Shown here: positions 26,957 to 35,353 of the stretch, piece by piece
Layout: each line of letters begins with the position of its first letter
Numbering within the stretch: the stretch's first letter is position 1
Assembly (NCBI GenBank): GCA_017620375.1
Contig: JAFZQN010000092.1
Span: 1-64,000, forward strand
Length of the DNA: 64,000 nt
Source: Lachnospiraceae bacterium
GTDB taxonomy: Bacteria; Bacillota; Clostridia; Lachnospirales; Lachnospiraceae
Direction of reading: 5' to 3'
Position numbers and translations under genes: made by a program
Notes under the pieces: model-generated
Seen by the model: only the letters and a program-made list of their open reading frames with translations
Told to the model about the DNA's origin: nothing
Databases searched by the model: none

Positions 26957-27682
26957 TTACGATGATTTAATATTTTTCTTTAAATATGCAATAGCTTTTG
27001 AAGAATCATTATTGCCATTTTTATCTAATTTCTTAATACAATATAATTGAACACTGATATTTTGACCTTTGCAATTCATAAATAACTCGTTTCCGGACGC
27101 TAACTCTTCAATACTACTCGGAGTGGTTAAAGGCCATTCTTCTTTCAAATCTTTACCATCATAATAGTATGTAGTATCATCATCTTTATATTGAAAGATA
27201 ACAAGATAAGTAGTATATGCTTTATCCATATTATCTTCATCCAGATAATACTTCACAAATCTACCGGAAGCAAAATAAATAAACTTCATTTGATCTGCAT
27301 TATCGATCTTTTTAAGCATTCTTGAGGCAAGTTCATATGACGAAAAATCAAAAGCAAAGCTACCATCAAATTTTTTTTCTATATTATCATGATTTTCATC
27401 CATTTCTTTTTCATTCATTGGAACGCCTTTGTTTTTTGTGTCATCTGATTCAGAGGCCTTCTTTAGATAATTCTTATCATTAGCAAGTTGTTCCATCATA
27501 CAAGTTTGTACAGAATTCCAAATATTTTTAGCATCTGAAGCAATTTGTACTTCATCTGTATTGTCAATAATACTAAGAGAAACCGGAATAATTATAGCAG
27601 CCAGGATTGCCAAGATAACTAAAACAATTAATAATTCCACTAATGTAAAACCTTTGTTCTTGCTATTATTCATAGCACTCAT
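26957..27682 (-). CDS. Type IV prepilin-like protein (minor pilin)
   Basis: Leader MSAMNNSKNKG, then FTLVELLIVLVILAILAAII with Glu+5. The 241-residue protein has a charged globular domain rich in Asp and Lys after the pilin helix. The start at 27682 has a near-perfect AAAGGAGGTG site six bases upstream, and a strong promoter lies 60 bases before it, so this is the first gene of a separate unit of three pilins. Confidence 0.87.
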   Translation of the reverse strand: MSAMNNSKNKGFTLVELLIVLVILAILAAIIIPVSLSIIDNTDEVQIASDAKNIWNSVQTCMMEQLANDKNYLKKASESDDTKNKGVPMNEKEMDENHDNIEKKFDGSFAFDFSSYELASRMLKKIDNADQMKFIYFASGRFVKYYLDEDNMDKAYTTYLVIFQYKDDDTTYYYDGKDLKEEWPLTTPSSIEELASGNELFMNCKGQNISVQLYCIKKLDKNGNNDSSKAIAYLKKNIKSS

Positions 27683-27739
27683 CCGGACACCTCCTTTATA
27701 AGCATTAATACTATTCAGTCTAATAAACCTTTCATACTT

Positions 27740-27768
27740 ATTATATCGGTTTAACTTTGATTTTTCAA
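27740..27768 (-). promoter_or_regulatory. Promoter of the three-pilin unit
   Basis: Minus strand: -35 TTGAAA (27763-27768), 17-base spacer, -10 TATAAT (27740-27745). The 13 bases ACCGATATAATAA around the -10 box (27738-27750) are identical to those in the major-pilin promoter. Confidence 0.75.
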
Positions 27769-27787
27769 TAGATTAACAAAAAAATTC

Positions 27788-27830
27788 ACCCCCGTCGAGG
27801 ACTATCAAAAGAGTAATCCTTGACGGGGGT
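27788..27830 (-). terminator. Intrinsic terminator after the major pilin gene
   Basis: A 14-bp arm pair (27788-27801 with 27817-27830) with a single mismatch and a GC-rich core (ACCCCCGTC), followed on the minus strand by GTGAATTTTTTTG. It lies between the major pilin and the three-pilin unit. Confidence 0.82.
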
Positions 27831-27882
27831 TTCTTGTAATCAATTTACAACTGTTAAAACTCTATTATAAATATTGAGATTA

Positions 27883-28368
27883 TCAAGGTGAAGGTGATGT
27901 TGAAGTTGAAGATGAAAGGGTAAGATCCTTAACTCCATTAGTACCTGTCTGGCTGTCTGTTGCTTCCCAAGAACCACCGGTTAAATAAATCTTATCAGTT
28001 CCTTTTTCATAAGCTATATAGTTAACAGTCCACATTCCGTGTGTAGTTGCGGTCGAAACATATTTCTCGGAAAAACCAATACTTATTTTTGTTACTGCTG
28101 TAGTATCAATGTCAGCCATCTTAATGATTTTTGCTGAATAGTTAGCAATATTTTCAGGTGAATCATCTTTAGCATACATCTCACTAGCTACTGCCTGAGC
28201 TGCTGTGTATACACTCTTGCCTTCAAGTACGATCTGCTTCTGCTTTGCTTCATCGATGTAACCAAGCAGAGCCGGTACAAGGATAGCTGCCAAGATAGCT
28301 AAGATAACAAGAACTACGATAAGTTCAACCAATGTGAAACCTTTGTTGTCGTTTTTAAATTTCTTCAT
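27883..28368 (-). CDS. pilA: Major type IV pilin (PilA-like)
   Basis: The leader MKKFKNDNKG is followed by FTLVELIVVLVILAILAAIL and GYIDEAKQKQ, a textbook pilin helix with Glu+5. At 161 residues it is the smallest and most typical pilin here. The globular domain ends in a Ser/Thr/Pro tail (SSSTSTSPSP) that could be glycosylated. I call it the major pilin because it has its own promoter, an AGGAGG site, its own terminator and lies directly behind pilB; this is inference. There is no cysteine pair of the kind that closes the D-loop in Gram-negative pilins. Confidence 0.88.
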   Translation of the reverse strand: MKKFKNDNKGFTLVELIVVLVILAILAAILVPALLGYIDEAKQKQIVLEGKSVYTAAQAVASEMYAKDDSPENIANYSAKIIKMADIDTTAVTKISIGFSEKYVSTATTHGMWTVNYIAYEKGTDKIYLTGGSWEATDSQTGTNGVKDLTLSSSTSTSPSP

Positions 28369-28452
28369 AAACCTGTCCTCCTAAACATTTGTTGTTTGTT
28401 TTTGCAGATCCCCGCTGCATTTTGTTTTGTATTACTCTTGTTGCTTACATTT

Positions 28453-28482
28453 ATTATATCGGTCTGTTTTGAAAATTCTTAA
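28453..28482 (-). promoter_or_regulatory. Promoter of the major pilin gene
   Basis: Minus strand: -35 TTAAGA (28477-28482), 18-base spacer, -10 TATAAT (28453-28458), about 85 bases before the ATG. It shares ACCGATATAATAA with the promoter at 27740, which points to common control. Confidence 0.65.
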
Positions 28483-28521
28483 CAGCCAAATATAAACTTT
28501 TTATAAACTTTTTGAGCCGGA

Positions 28522-30204
28522 TTACTCGTAATAACTTACTCTTGTCAGCTCATCCACTGTAGTAACACCCTGTTCTACAAGTTCTAAGGCACTTTGCTTT
28601 AATGTTTTCATGCCTAAAGCCTTTAATGCGTAATCCTTTAACTGCTCTGTAGTGGCACCGGATGTAACCATTACACGTACTTCTTTTGTTATAGGAAGTA
28701 TCTCATGTATTGATATACGTCCGCGATATCCGGTATTATTACACTGAGTACATCCCTTGGCATGCATTACCTTAGGTAATCTTTTTCCACATACCAGCTC
28801 TTCGTTCTCAGTCATCTCACCCCACTCGCCGCAGAATGTACATACCTTACGTACCAGACGCTGTGCTATGACACCTACCAGTGAAGAAGCTATCATGTAC
28901 GGCTCTACGCCCATGTCCACCAGACGAAGTACTGATGAAGCCGCATCATTGGTATGCAGTGTCGAAAGAACCAGGTGACCGGTTATAGCCGCTCTGACTG
29001 ATATTGAAGCTGTCTCTGAGTCACGTGTCTCACCGACCATTATGATATCGGGATCCTGACGGAGCAAAGCTCTCAGTCCTATCTCAAATGTAAGTCCTGC
29101 CTGGTTATTAACCTGTGTCTGATTAAGTTTAGGTAAGTTCTTTTCTACGGGATCCTCTATGGTCGAGATATTAACACTTCTCTTAGACAACTCAGCCAAT
29201 ATCATATACAATGTAGTCGACTTACCTGATCCGGTAGGTCCCGTAACATATATAATACCGTTTGGTGAACGGAGCATATTGCTGACCAGACCGTAGTTAT
29301 AATCATTCATACCGAATGTACCGGAGTGATCAATGGTAGTTGAGCTTGCCAGTAGACGAAGTACCGCCTTTTCACCAAATACAGTAGGAAGTACCGATAC
29401 ACGGACATTCAGGTTCTTTCCTTCTATATTGGTACGGAAGTGTCCGTCCTGAGGGATACGTCGCTCAGCTATATCCAGATCAGCCAATATCTTAATACGG
29501 GCTATCAAAGGATTATGTACACCTTTTTGCAATGTCATGAAATCCATGATAACACCGTCCTGACGCATACGTACATGTGTCTCATGCTCAAAAGGCTCCA
29601 CATGAATATCGGATACGTTTGAGTTGTAAGCATGTATTATCAGGTTATTGAACAGATTGATGATAGGTGTATCATCTTCGGCATTGTCAAGATCAAGTTC
29701 AACAACTTCCTGGTAGTTGGAGTTATCAGCTGCTCTTGATGCTGCTTCTTTTGCCGTAACTTCAGAATAATAATAGTTAATGGAGTTTTCCAGAGCACTT
29801 TTCTCGGTAAGAGCTATATCCAGCTCCTTACCTACTATCTGTCTGATATCTTCTATACCATAGAAGTTCATCGGGTCATTAACGAGCAGATAATATACAC
29901 CGTCATCCTCGGCATAACCCATCATGCAGTATTGCTCTGCCAATGCTTTAGGTACTCGTGCTACAGCACCTACATCTACCGTTATATCTGATATATTGAT
30001 AGTCTTATAGTTCAGACGATCAGCCAAAGCTTTAAGCATTTGTTTCTCAGTGATAAACCCGAGTTTTATAAGGGCATCACCCATACGTACGCCCTTATTT
30101 TCTTTCTGATAAGCCAATGCCTGTTGTATCTGTTCATCTGTAGCATATCCGAGTTCCTGGAGAACATCACCTATTCTGATATTTGTAAATTTTCTGGGTT
30201 CCAT
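28522..30204 (-). CDS. pilB: Type IV pilus assembly ATPase PilB with MshEN domain
   Basis: PilB is the hexameric ATPase that drives pilin extension on the inner face of the membrane. The N-terminus (about 8-65) holds two copies of the MshEN repeat: RIGDVLQELG...LAYQ and RMGDALIKLG...LADR. This matches the cyclic-di-GMP-binding module of MshE-type ATPases. Then follow Walker A GPTGSGKSTTLY (about 325-336), the Asp-box TIEDPVE, Walker B MVGETRD, and a four-Cys zinc site (CTFC ... CTQC, about 455-490). The ATG at 30204 lies five bases after GAGGG; a GTG four codons earlier overlaps that site. No partner PilT is in the window. Confidence 0.95.
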   Translation of the reverse strand: MEPRKFTNIRIGDVLQELGYATDEQIQQALAYQKENKGVRMGDALIKLGFITEKQMLKALADRLNYKTINISDITVDVGAVARVPKALAEQYCMMGYAEDDGVYYLLVNDPMNFYGIEDIRQIVGKELDIALTEKSALENSINYYYSEVTAKEAASRAADNSNYQEVVELDLDNAEDDTPIINLFNNLIIHAYNSNVSDIHVEPFEHETHVRMRQDGVIMDFMTLQKGVHNPLIARIKILADLDIAERRIPQDGHFRTNIEGKNLNVRVSVLPTVFGEKAVLRLLASSTTIDHSGTFGMNDYNYGLVSNMLRSPNGIIYVTGPTGSGKSTTLYMILAELSKRSVNISTIEDPVEKNLPKLNQTQVNNQAGLTFEIGLRALLRQDPDIIMVGETRDSETASISVRAAITGHLVLSTLHTNDAASSVLRLVDMGVEPYMIASSLVGVIAQRLVRKVCTFCGEWGEMTENEELVCGKRLPKVMHAKGCTQCNNTGYRGRISIHEILPITKEVRVMVTSGATTEQLKDYALKALGMKTLKQSALELVEQGVTTVDELTRVSYYE

Positions 30205-30231
30205 TTTTTCCCTCACTTTACATAAAGGTAT

Positions 30232-30951
30232 TTATTCTGCACACATATATAATTCTACTGAAAGATCGAGTATATCAGTTACAAATGTTTCTTCTGTACC
30301 GTCCTCATGAGGAATCACATATTCTTCAGTACTTACGGCATAACTGACAAGTCTCACCTTATTATCCGAGTAAGCCAGATCATCAAGGAGCTTTGTTATA
30401 TTTTTCATATCTCCGCCCAGTCTCATCTGTACCGGTACAACATATATACCGGTAGTGGCTGTATCTGCTTCTACTACATCCCCAAACAGAAGCATTCCGT
30501 CTTCACTTACTACAGGAGCAGCTGCAGCGAGAGCTCTTTTCTTGGCATCACTTTGTCCGGTCAGTGCTTTATTGGAATATACATAAGGTCCGAGGTTAGC
30601 AGCCGATCTATCACCTATTATCAGGTCATATGTCATCAGTTTATACTCATCTATAACCTTGTTGGTTATAAGATTATCCACTGCATCGCTGTCCATAACC
30701 GGAAAATAATTCTCTTTCGAACCCGATATGAGGCTTTCCAGATCATCATTATTTTTCTTTACTACCATAAGCTGAGTTATCTTTTGTTGATAATAATCTG
30801 ACAAAGTATTCTGTTCTTCTATATCATCATTATAAGAACTTGCAGCCTTTAACTGTGGAAGCACACCCCAATATCCTATACATACTATTATAACAAATAC
30901 GCCAAGGAATGTAAGCAGTTTTTTATCTCTTTGTGTAAGTTCAACCTTCAT
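30232..30951 (-). CDS. pilO: PilO-like pilus assembly protein
   Basis: A bitopic protein: short cytoplasmic tail, one helix (about 15-35), then a coiled-coil region with DYYQQKITQL and a small alpha/beta domain at the C-terminus, as in PilO/GspM. PilO and PilN dimerise and link the cytoplasmic PilM ring to the outside parts. Two close starts are possible: GTG at 30960 and ATG at 30951; AAGGAG fits the ATG better. It overlaps the end of the pilM-pilN gene by about 10 bases, which indicates coupling. Similarity is by layout and position, so confidence is moderate. Confidence 0.75.
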   Translation of the reverse strand: MKVELTQRDKKLLTFLGVFVIIVCIGYWGVLPQLKAASSYNDDIEEQNTLSDYYQQKITQLMVVKKNNDDLESLISGSKENYFPVMDSDAVDNLITNKVIDEYKLMTYDLIIGDRSAANLGPYVYSNKALTGQSDAKKRALAAAAPVVSEDGMLLFGDVVEADTATTGIYVVPVQMRLGGDMKNITKLLDDLAYSDNKVRLVSYAVSTEEYVIPHEDGTEETFVTDILDLSVELYMCAE

Positions 30952-32413
30952 CTTCTTCACCGCTCCTTCCTACAGCTTCTTCCAATACACAACTAACATT
31001 AACCTGATACAGTTTTTCTGAAGTATAAGTATATCCACTGTATGTTACACTATGGAAAATATCCTGATTCATTAGTATTGTAATAAACTCATTTATTACC
31101 TGAGGGTTTTCAGCCATTACCGACATATTAGTCGTGCCGCTGTTTGCATCACAACTGGTTATTGTAACAATCGCATAACCTTTAGCCAGCTTAAATATCT
31201 TCTTTTGCAGTTTACTTGTAGCCCAGGGATATGTATCCAGGTTTTCATTTATACTCGCAATTGATAAATACTGTCCAACCAAGAAGTTATTTCTTACAGT
31301 AAGTGTATCGAACTCTTCGACCTGCATCAGGATTGCCGGATCATTATTGTAATCTTCCAATGCCTCAAGTTCTTTTTGTTTGTTTCTTCTATGTAAAAAT
31401 GCAAGCAAGAATACAATACCCATAACAAAAAGTGTCAAAGCCAGAATAACAAAGTATTTGATATTTGATGTATCTTTCTTCTCTACTTTTTTACTCTGGT
31501 ATCTGGTTATATAGTTTCCGCCGAGTCCTTTTTCAAACAGACCGCTTGTGGCAAACAGATATTTCTGAGCAAATATACCATCCTGACCTTTAATAGCTTT
31601 TGTATCAGAAAAGATATCTATCTTAGTCTGAACACCATACTCCTGCATTATGGTCTTGTAGAAAGTAAGGTCTCTTTCTTCTACACCGGCCAGCAATATG
31701 ACTTCCAGTTCGGAATCAAGCTGATTAGCCTGCATGAACTGCTTTATCTGGCTGGCAGATCTGGTCAGATCCTGTGCGTAATCTTCTGTACCCGGTTCAT
31801 GGAAGCACCTAACCGAGTTATAATATGTAAATACTTTATTTACATACAATACTGTGGTAAGTGTCATACTGTCTGCAATCATCAGCATGAAGGTATTATA
31901 TGTCTTGGCAGCGGTAGCATTTACAAGAGATATCATACTTCCTTCACCGGAATATATACCCTTAAGCTTTATACCGATACCATCAAAGAACTTGATATAA
32001 TCGGAGATATAATCAGGAGAAACACTTTCTGCATACAGACGCTGCATCTTTTTATGACTGCTCTCAAGACGTATAAAGCCGTATACTCTTTCTTCAGAAC
32101 GGTCAATATTTGAGAAACCACGTTTTATATGTTCCAGGGTCTTCTCGTCCTGCATCTTCGGGATTTCCATATTCTGGCCAACAAACTTTGTACTGTTAAC
32201 AACCAGACTTACATCTTTTACCGGGAGCTTATTCTCGGTCCATTTTTCTTTTAAAAATGTACCAAAAGCTTCAGGGTCCATTATAATGCCGTTGATTATC
32301 GTACCCTGAGGTGCAGGATAAGAAATATAACGGTTAATTGTTGTTGCCGCTTTACCCCTTTTTCCTTCAACGATGTGGATCTGCTGGTTTGACAGATATA
32401 TAACTGTACTCAT
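30941..32413 (-). CDS. pilM: PilM-PilN fusion protein
   Basis: The first 310 residues have the actin-like PilM layout (start MSTVIYLSNQQIHIVEG, then a long alpha/beta domain with an ATPase-type MLMIADSMTLTTVL segment). A single helix (about 318-340, IKYFVILALTLFVMGIVF) then leads into a PilN-like outside domain (about 345-490) with an NNDPAILMQVEE coiled-coil part and a ferredoxin-like end. PilM and PilN are usually two proteins that bind through the PilN N-terminal peptide; here they are one chain. GGAGG seven bases before the ATG at 32413 fixes the start. It sits between pilC and the pilO-like gene, as expected. Confidence 0.82.
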   Translation of the reverse strand: MSTVIYLSNQQIHIVEGKRGKAATTINRYISYPAPQGTIINGIIMDPEAFGTFLKEKWTENKLPVKDVSLVVNSTKFVGQNMEIPKMQDEKTLEHIKRGFSNIDRSEERVYGFIRLESSHKKMQRLYAESVSPDYISDYIKFFDGIGIKLKGIYSGEGSMISLVNATAAKTYNTFMLMIADSMTLTTVLYVNKVFTYYNSVRCFHEPGTEDYAQDLTRSASQIKQFMQANQLDSELEVILLAGVEERDLTFYKTIMQEYGVQTKIDIFSDTKAIKGQDGIFAQKYLFATSGLFEKGLGGNYITRYQSKKVEKKDTSNIKYFVILALTLFVMGIVFLLAFLHRRNKQKELEALEDYNNDPAILMQVEEFDTLTVRNNFLVGQYLSIASINENLDTYPWATSKLQKKIFKLAKGYAIVTITSCDANSGTTNMSVMAENPQVINEFITILMNQDIFHSVTYSGYTYTSEKLYQVNVSCVLEEAVGRSGEEDEG

Positions 32414-32438
32414 AGATATCCTCCATGAAATTATTTGC

Positions 32439-33641
32439 TTATTTAGTGGCATTTGCTATTGCATCATACGAACCATAAATAGGCTGTATTACAGCAACAA
32501 TAATAAATCCGACCAGTACTGCCAGTACTACTATGATCATAGGTTCCAGCATAGATACCAGACCTTGTATAGCCATCTCAGAATCATATTCGAGCTGATC
32601 CGCTGCAGAATTCAGCATATCATCAAGTGTACCGGTCTCTTCACCTACAATAACGGACGATACAAGTTTCTTGGTAAATCCGTCTACTTTAGCCAGGGCT
32701 TCACTTAAGTTCTGACCGGCCTGTACATCTTTTATAACAGTTTCAAACTGTGATTCAATATATCTGTTATCTATTGTATCTCTTGCAATTGTAATACAAG
32801 ATATAATAGGAAGGCCTGCATTATACAGACTCGCAAGTGTTCTTGCAAATCTGGCTGTATATATGATACGCATCAGTTTTCCTATCTTAGGAAGTTTTAA
32901 TTTTATTTTATCCTTTAAATAGTGTATCGCAGGTATCGAAAACAGCAGTTTAAAGAATATAAAACCGATTACTCCGAATAAGATAAGTAAGAACCATTTT
33001 TCCGTAACAAATTCACTAATTGCTAAAAGTATTTTTGTAGCGACAGGCAAATCTTCCATTTGAGCAAAAAGCTCTTCAAACTGGGGTACTACATATCCCA
33101 TTATTATGAGTAATACTATTACCATGAGTACGCCAAGTATTTTGGGATAAGTCATTGAACTCTTGATTTTTTTGTTCAACTTATATTCCTTGCTGTAGTA
33201 CTCGGCCATTTGTTTTGCTGTAGCTTCAAGTGTACCTGCTGCTTCCGCACTTCGATACATATTTATCATCATAGGCGGAAAAGCAGCTCCCTCCATAGCC
33301 ATTGCGTCTGACAGGCTCACACCGGTACGTACCTGTTTAAGAACATCAGCATAAAGATTTCTTTCTTTTTGTCTCAGAGTCTCATCATCACATATAATAC
33401 GAAGAGCCCTGACTAATGACACACCAGCACCAACAAGCTGACCTATACTTCTGGAAAAATCCGAAATTCTGTCTGCACGTATTCTCTTTTGTGCGGCACG
33501 TTTTACTACTTCTGTTGCACTTTCAAGATACAGGTTGTCATTTTTTAATCTGGCCTGAAGATCAATCTCATCATTCGCCTGAAGCTTACCGGTTACTCTT
33601 TTTCCTATAACATTTCTGGCTGTATACTTAAATGTAGTCAT
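32439..33641 (-). CDS. pilC: Type IV pilus platform protein PilC (T2SF family)
   Basis: PilC is the inner membrane platform that PilB turns to add pilin subunits. The 400-residue length is standard. There are two T2SF domains (about 65-190 and 270-390), each with an LRALRIICDDE- or FARTLASLYNAGLPI-type helix bundle, and three membrane helices (about 168-190, 220-240 and 370-390). The N-terminal FKYTARNVIGKRVTGKLQA is characteristic. It is followed after 26 bases by the pilM-pilN gene. Confidence 0.95.
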   Translation of the reverse strand: MTTFKYTARNVIGKRVTGKLQANDEIDLQARLKNDNLYLESATEVVKRAAQKRIRADRISDFSRSIGQLVGAGVSLVRALRIICDDETLRQKERNLYADVLKQVRTGVSLSDAMAMEGAAFPPMMINMYRSAEAAGTLEATAKQMAEYYSKEYKLNKKIKSSMTYPKILGVLMVIVLLIIMGYVVPQFEELFAQMEDLPVATKILLAISEFVTEKWFLLILFGVIGFIFFKLLFSIPAIHYLKDKIKLKLPKIGKLMRIIYTARFARTLASLYNAGLPIISCITIARDTIDNRYIESQFETVIKDVQAGQNLSEALAKVDGFTKKLVSSVIVGEETGTLDDMLNSAADQLEYDSEMAIQGLVSMLEPMIIVVLAVLVGFIIVAVIQPIYGSYDAIANATK

Positions 33642-33676
33642 TTTTCACCCCGATACTGCTCAATAATTAGTCTTTA

Positions 33677-34132
33677 TCAATAATCAAGTAATTCTTTTAT
33701 CTGAAATATCTGCCATTTATCTCCGTCAGCATTATGGCTGAACCTGACAATGTACTTTTCAGTCTCATATTCAAATCCTGTTATCTTTCTTAGCTGACTG
33801 TCATATCCGGTAAGTTTTATAAAACCTTCCGGATTATTCTGTATTTTATTTACATAATCCTGAGCCCCTTTACGTATATTACCTTCAGCCGTATCATCAA
33901 AGATTGACAAGCCTACGCCGTAATACTCCAGATCGGCTACTTCAAGAGTCATTTTTATATTTTTTGCTTCTCGTAATGCTATCCTTGCTTCAGAATACAG
34001 TTTAAATGATCTGAATGTAAAAATAGTCAAAATGACCAACCCTATGATAACTACAGTGATTATGACCACTCTTCTTATAATTGCCCGTCTTTTATCCTGC
34101 TCAAAATTTTGAACTGTCTCTTCGCTGATCAT
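33677..34132 (-). CDS. Anchored pilin-like protein of the pilus operon
   Basis: A 151-residue protein with a charged tail, one helix (about 20-42) and a helix continuing SEARIALREAKNIKMTLEVADLEYYG, which resembles the exposed half of a pilin N-terminal helix, then a small beta-rich domain. There is no prepilin cleavage motif, so it should stay anchored in the membrane by its first helix. GGAGG precedes the ATG. It lies between the minor pilins and pilC and is likely an assembly factor or an uncleaved pilin relative (inference). Confidence 0.6.
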   Translation of the reverse strand: MISEETVQNFEQDKRRAIIRRVVIITVVIIGLVILTIFTFRSFKLYSEARIALREAKNIKMTLEVADLEYYGVGLSIFDDTAEGNIRKGAQDYVNKIQNNPEGFIKLTGYDSQLRKITGFEYETEKYIVRFSHNADGDKWQIFQIKELLDY

Positions 34133-34168
34133 AAGGTCCTCCTTTTGTACTTTTATAGTCAGAATATA

Positions 34169-34858
34169 TTAACTGTATATCAGATTTGTTGTTCCGTAAT
34201 AGTTATATAACGGTATATATTCGGTACAGTTATATTCTCCGTATTGTGGATTTGATACCGTTAGCTCCATAACTATTACAGGATAATCGCCTGCCCCTTG
34301 GAACGCGTTGCCCATATTAGCAGGGAGATGCGACGTTTTGTCAAACACAGTAAACTTAATACTTTTTACACTATAATTCATTCCTACATATTGTGAACTG
34401 AAATACTTTATATCTAATTTGCCTTTTTTATCGTTTGATAAAAGCTCAAAATAATCATCATATATCTTTATTTCGGTTCTGACAAGCATATCGCCAGTAC
34501 CACCTATACTATCAGGTTTTAGTGAATATGATATCTGATTTCCTTTATTGTTTATAAAACTAATTGTTTTTTTATCAGGACTTATATATACACATTTACC
34601 ATCAGCTTCATATGGTATAGAGTTATCCATACCAAAGTTACATTTTTTAATTACAGCGTTTTCGATATCTCCTCTTATCTCTGTTGCAACTACCTGAGCC
34701 GCCTGAGCGCCATAATCGATCGACTTTGAATAATAATATACTTCACTGCTTGATGCTATAACCTGTGCAGCTGCCACAAGCAAAATGCCTAGTAGTATGA
34801 AACAGACCGTGGTCTCGATCAATGTAAAACCATTATTATTCATCTTATAATTTTTCAC
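34169..34858 (-). CDS. Type IV prepilin-like protein (minor pilin, PilW/GspJ-like position)
   Basis: The start is a GTG at 34858 with AAGGAG upstream. The leader ends in NNNG and is followed by FTLIETTVCFILLGILLVAA with Glu+5. The 229-residue length and a beta-rich globular part fit a GspJ/PilW-type minor pilin. It is the fourth gene of the operon, 21 bases after the previous pilin. Confidence 0.83.
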   Translation of the reverse strand: MKNYKMNNNGFTLIETTVCFILLGILLVAAAQVIASSSEVYYYSKSIDYGAQAAQVVATEIRGDIENAVIKKCNFGMDNSIPYEADGKCVYISPDKKTISFINNKGNQISYSLKPDSIGGTGDMLVRTEIKIYDDYFELLSNDKKGKLDIKYFSSQYVGMNYSVKSIKFTVFDKTSHLPANMGNAFQGAGDYPVIVMELTVSNPQYGEYNCTEYIPLYNYYGTTNLIYS

Positions 34859-34879
34859 GTCTGTCTCATCTCCTTCCTT

Positions 34880-35353
34880 TTATGGTTGTGTTGCTGCAGA
34901 ATACTTATACCTGTATATATCACCTTTGCTGATTTTTTTATCTCTTACATTTTCAATATGGTATAACTTAATGTTATTAAGCGATATCTTTAAATTAGCG
35001 GTTGTATTTGATAATACAAATTTATCACCGTTTTGGTGCCATTCATCATAATAATCGCCGTTACTCTCTTTATGCCATTCTGTAAGTTTTAAAGGAACTG
35101 TTGCACCGTCTTCAGAAAATACTATTATCTCATCGTCTCCGGATCTGAATGCCGTTCCACCATCAACAGTGTAATTGTAACCTGTATAATACCTTTCAGC
35201 GAAATTCAGACTTTCTTTTTTCATATCTACAGCAGTTTTCGTCATCTTTGAAGAAAGATCTATTATCTTGATAAATGAAGTCAAGGCAACTGCTAACATA
35301 AGGAATCCGGCTGTTATCTCAACAAGTGTTGAACCTCTGTTATTCATCTTCAT
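34880..35353 (-). CDS. Type IV prepilin-like protein (minor pilin)
   Basis: The short leader MKMNNRG is followed by STLVEITAGFLMLAVALTSF, with Ser instead of Phe at +1 but Glu at +5 kept. The protein has 157 residues with a small globular domain. Its ATG overlaps the stop codon of the preceding large minor pilin (TGATG), so translation is coupled. By size and place it could be a PilV/GspI-type pilin. Confidence 0.8.
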   Translation of the reverse strand: MKMNNRGSTLVEITAGFLMLAVALTSFIKIIDLSSKMTKTAVDMKKESLNFAERYYTGYNYTVDGGTAFRSGDDEIIVFSEDGATVPLKLTEWHKESNGDYYDEWHQNGDKFVLSNTTANLKISLNNIKLYHIENVRDKKISKGDIYRYKYSAATQP

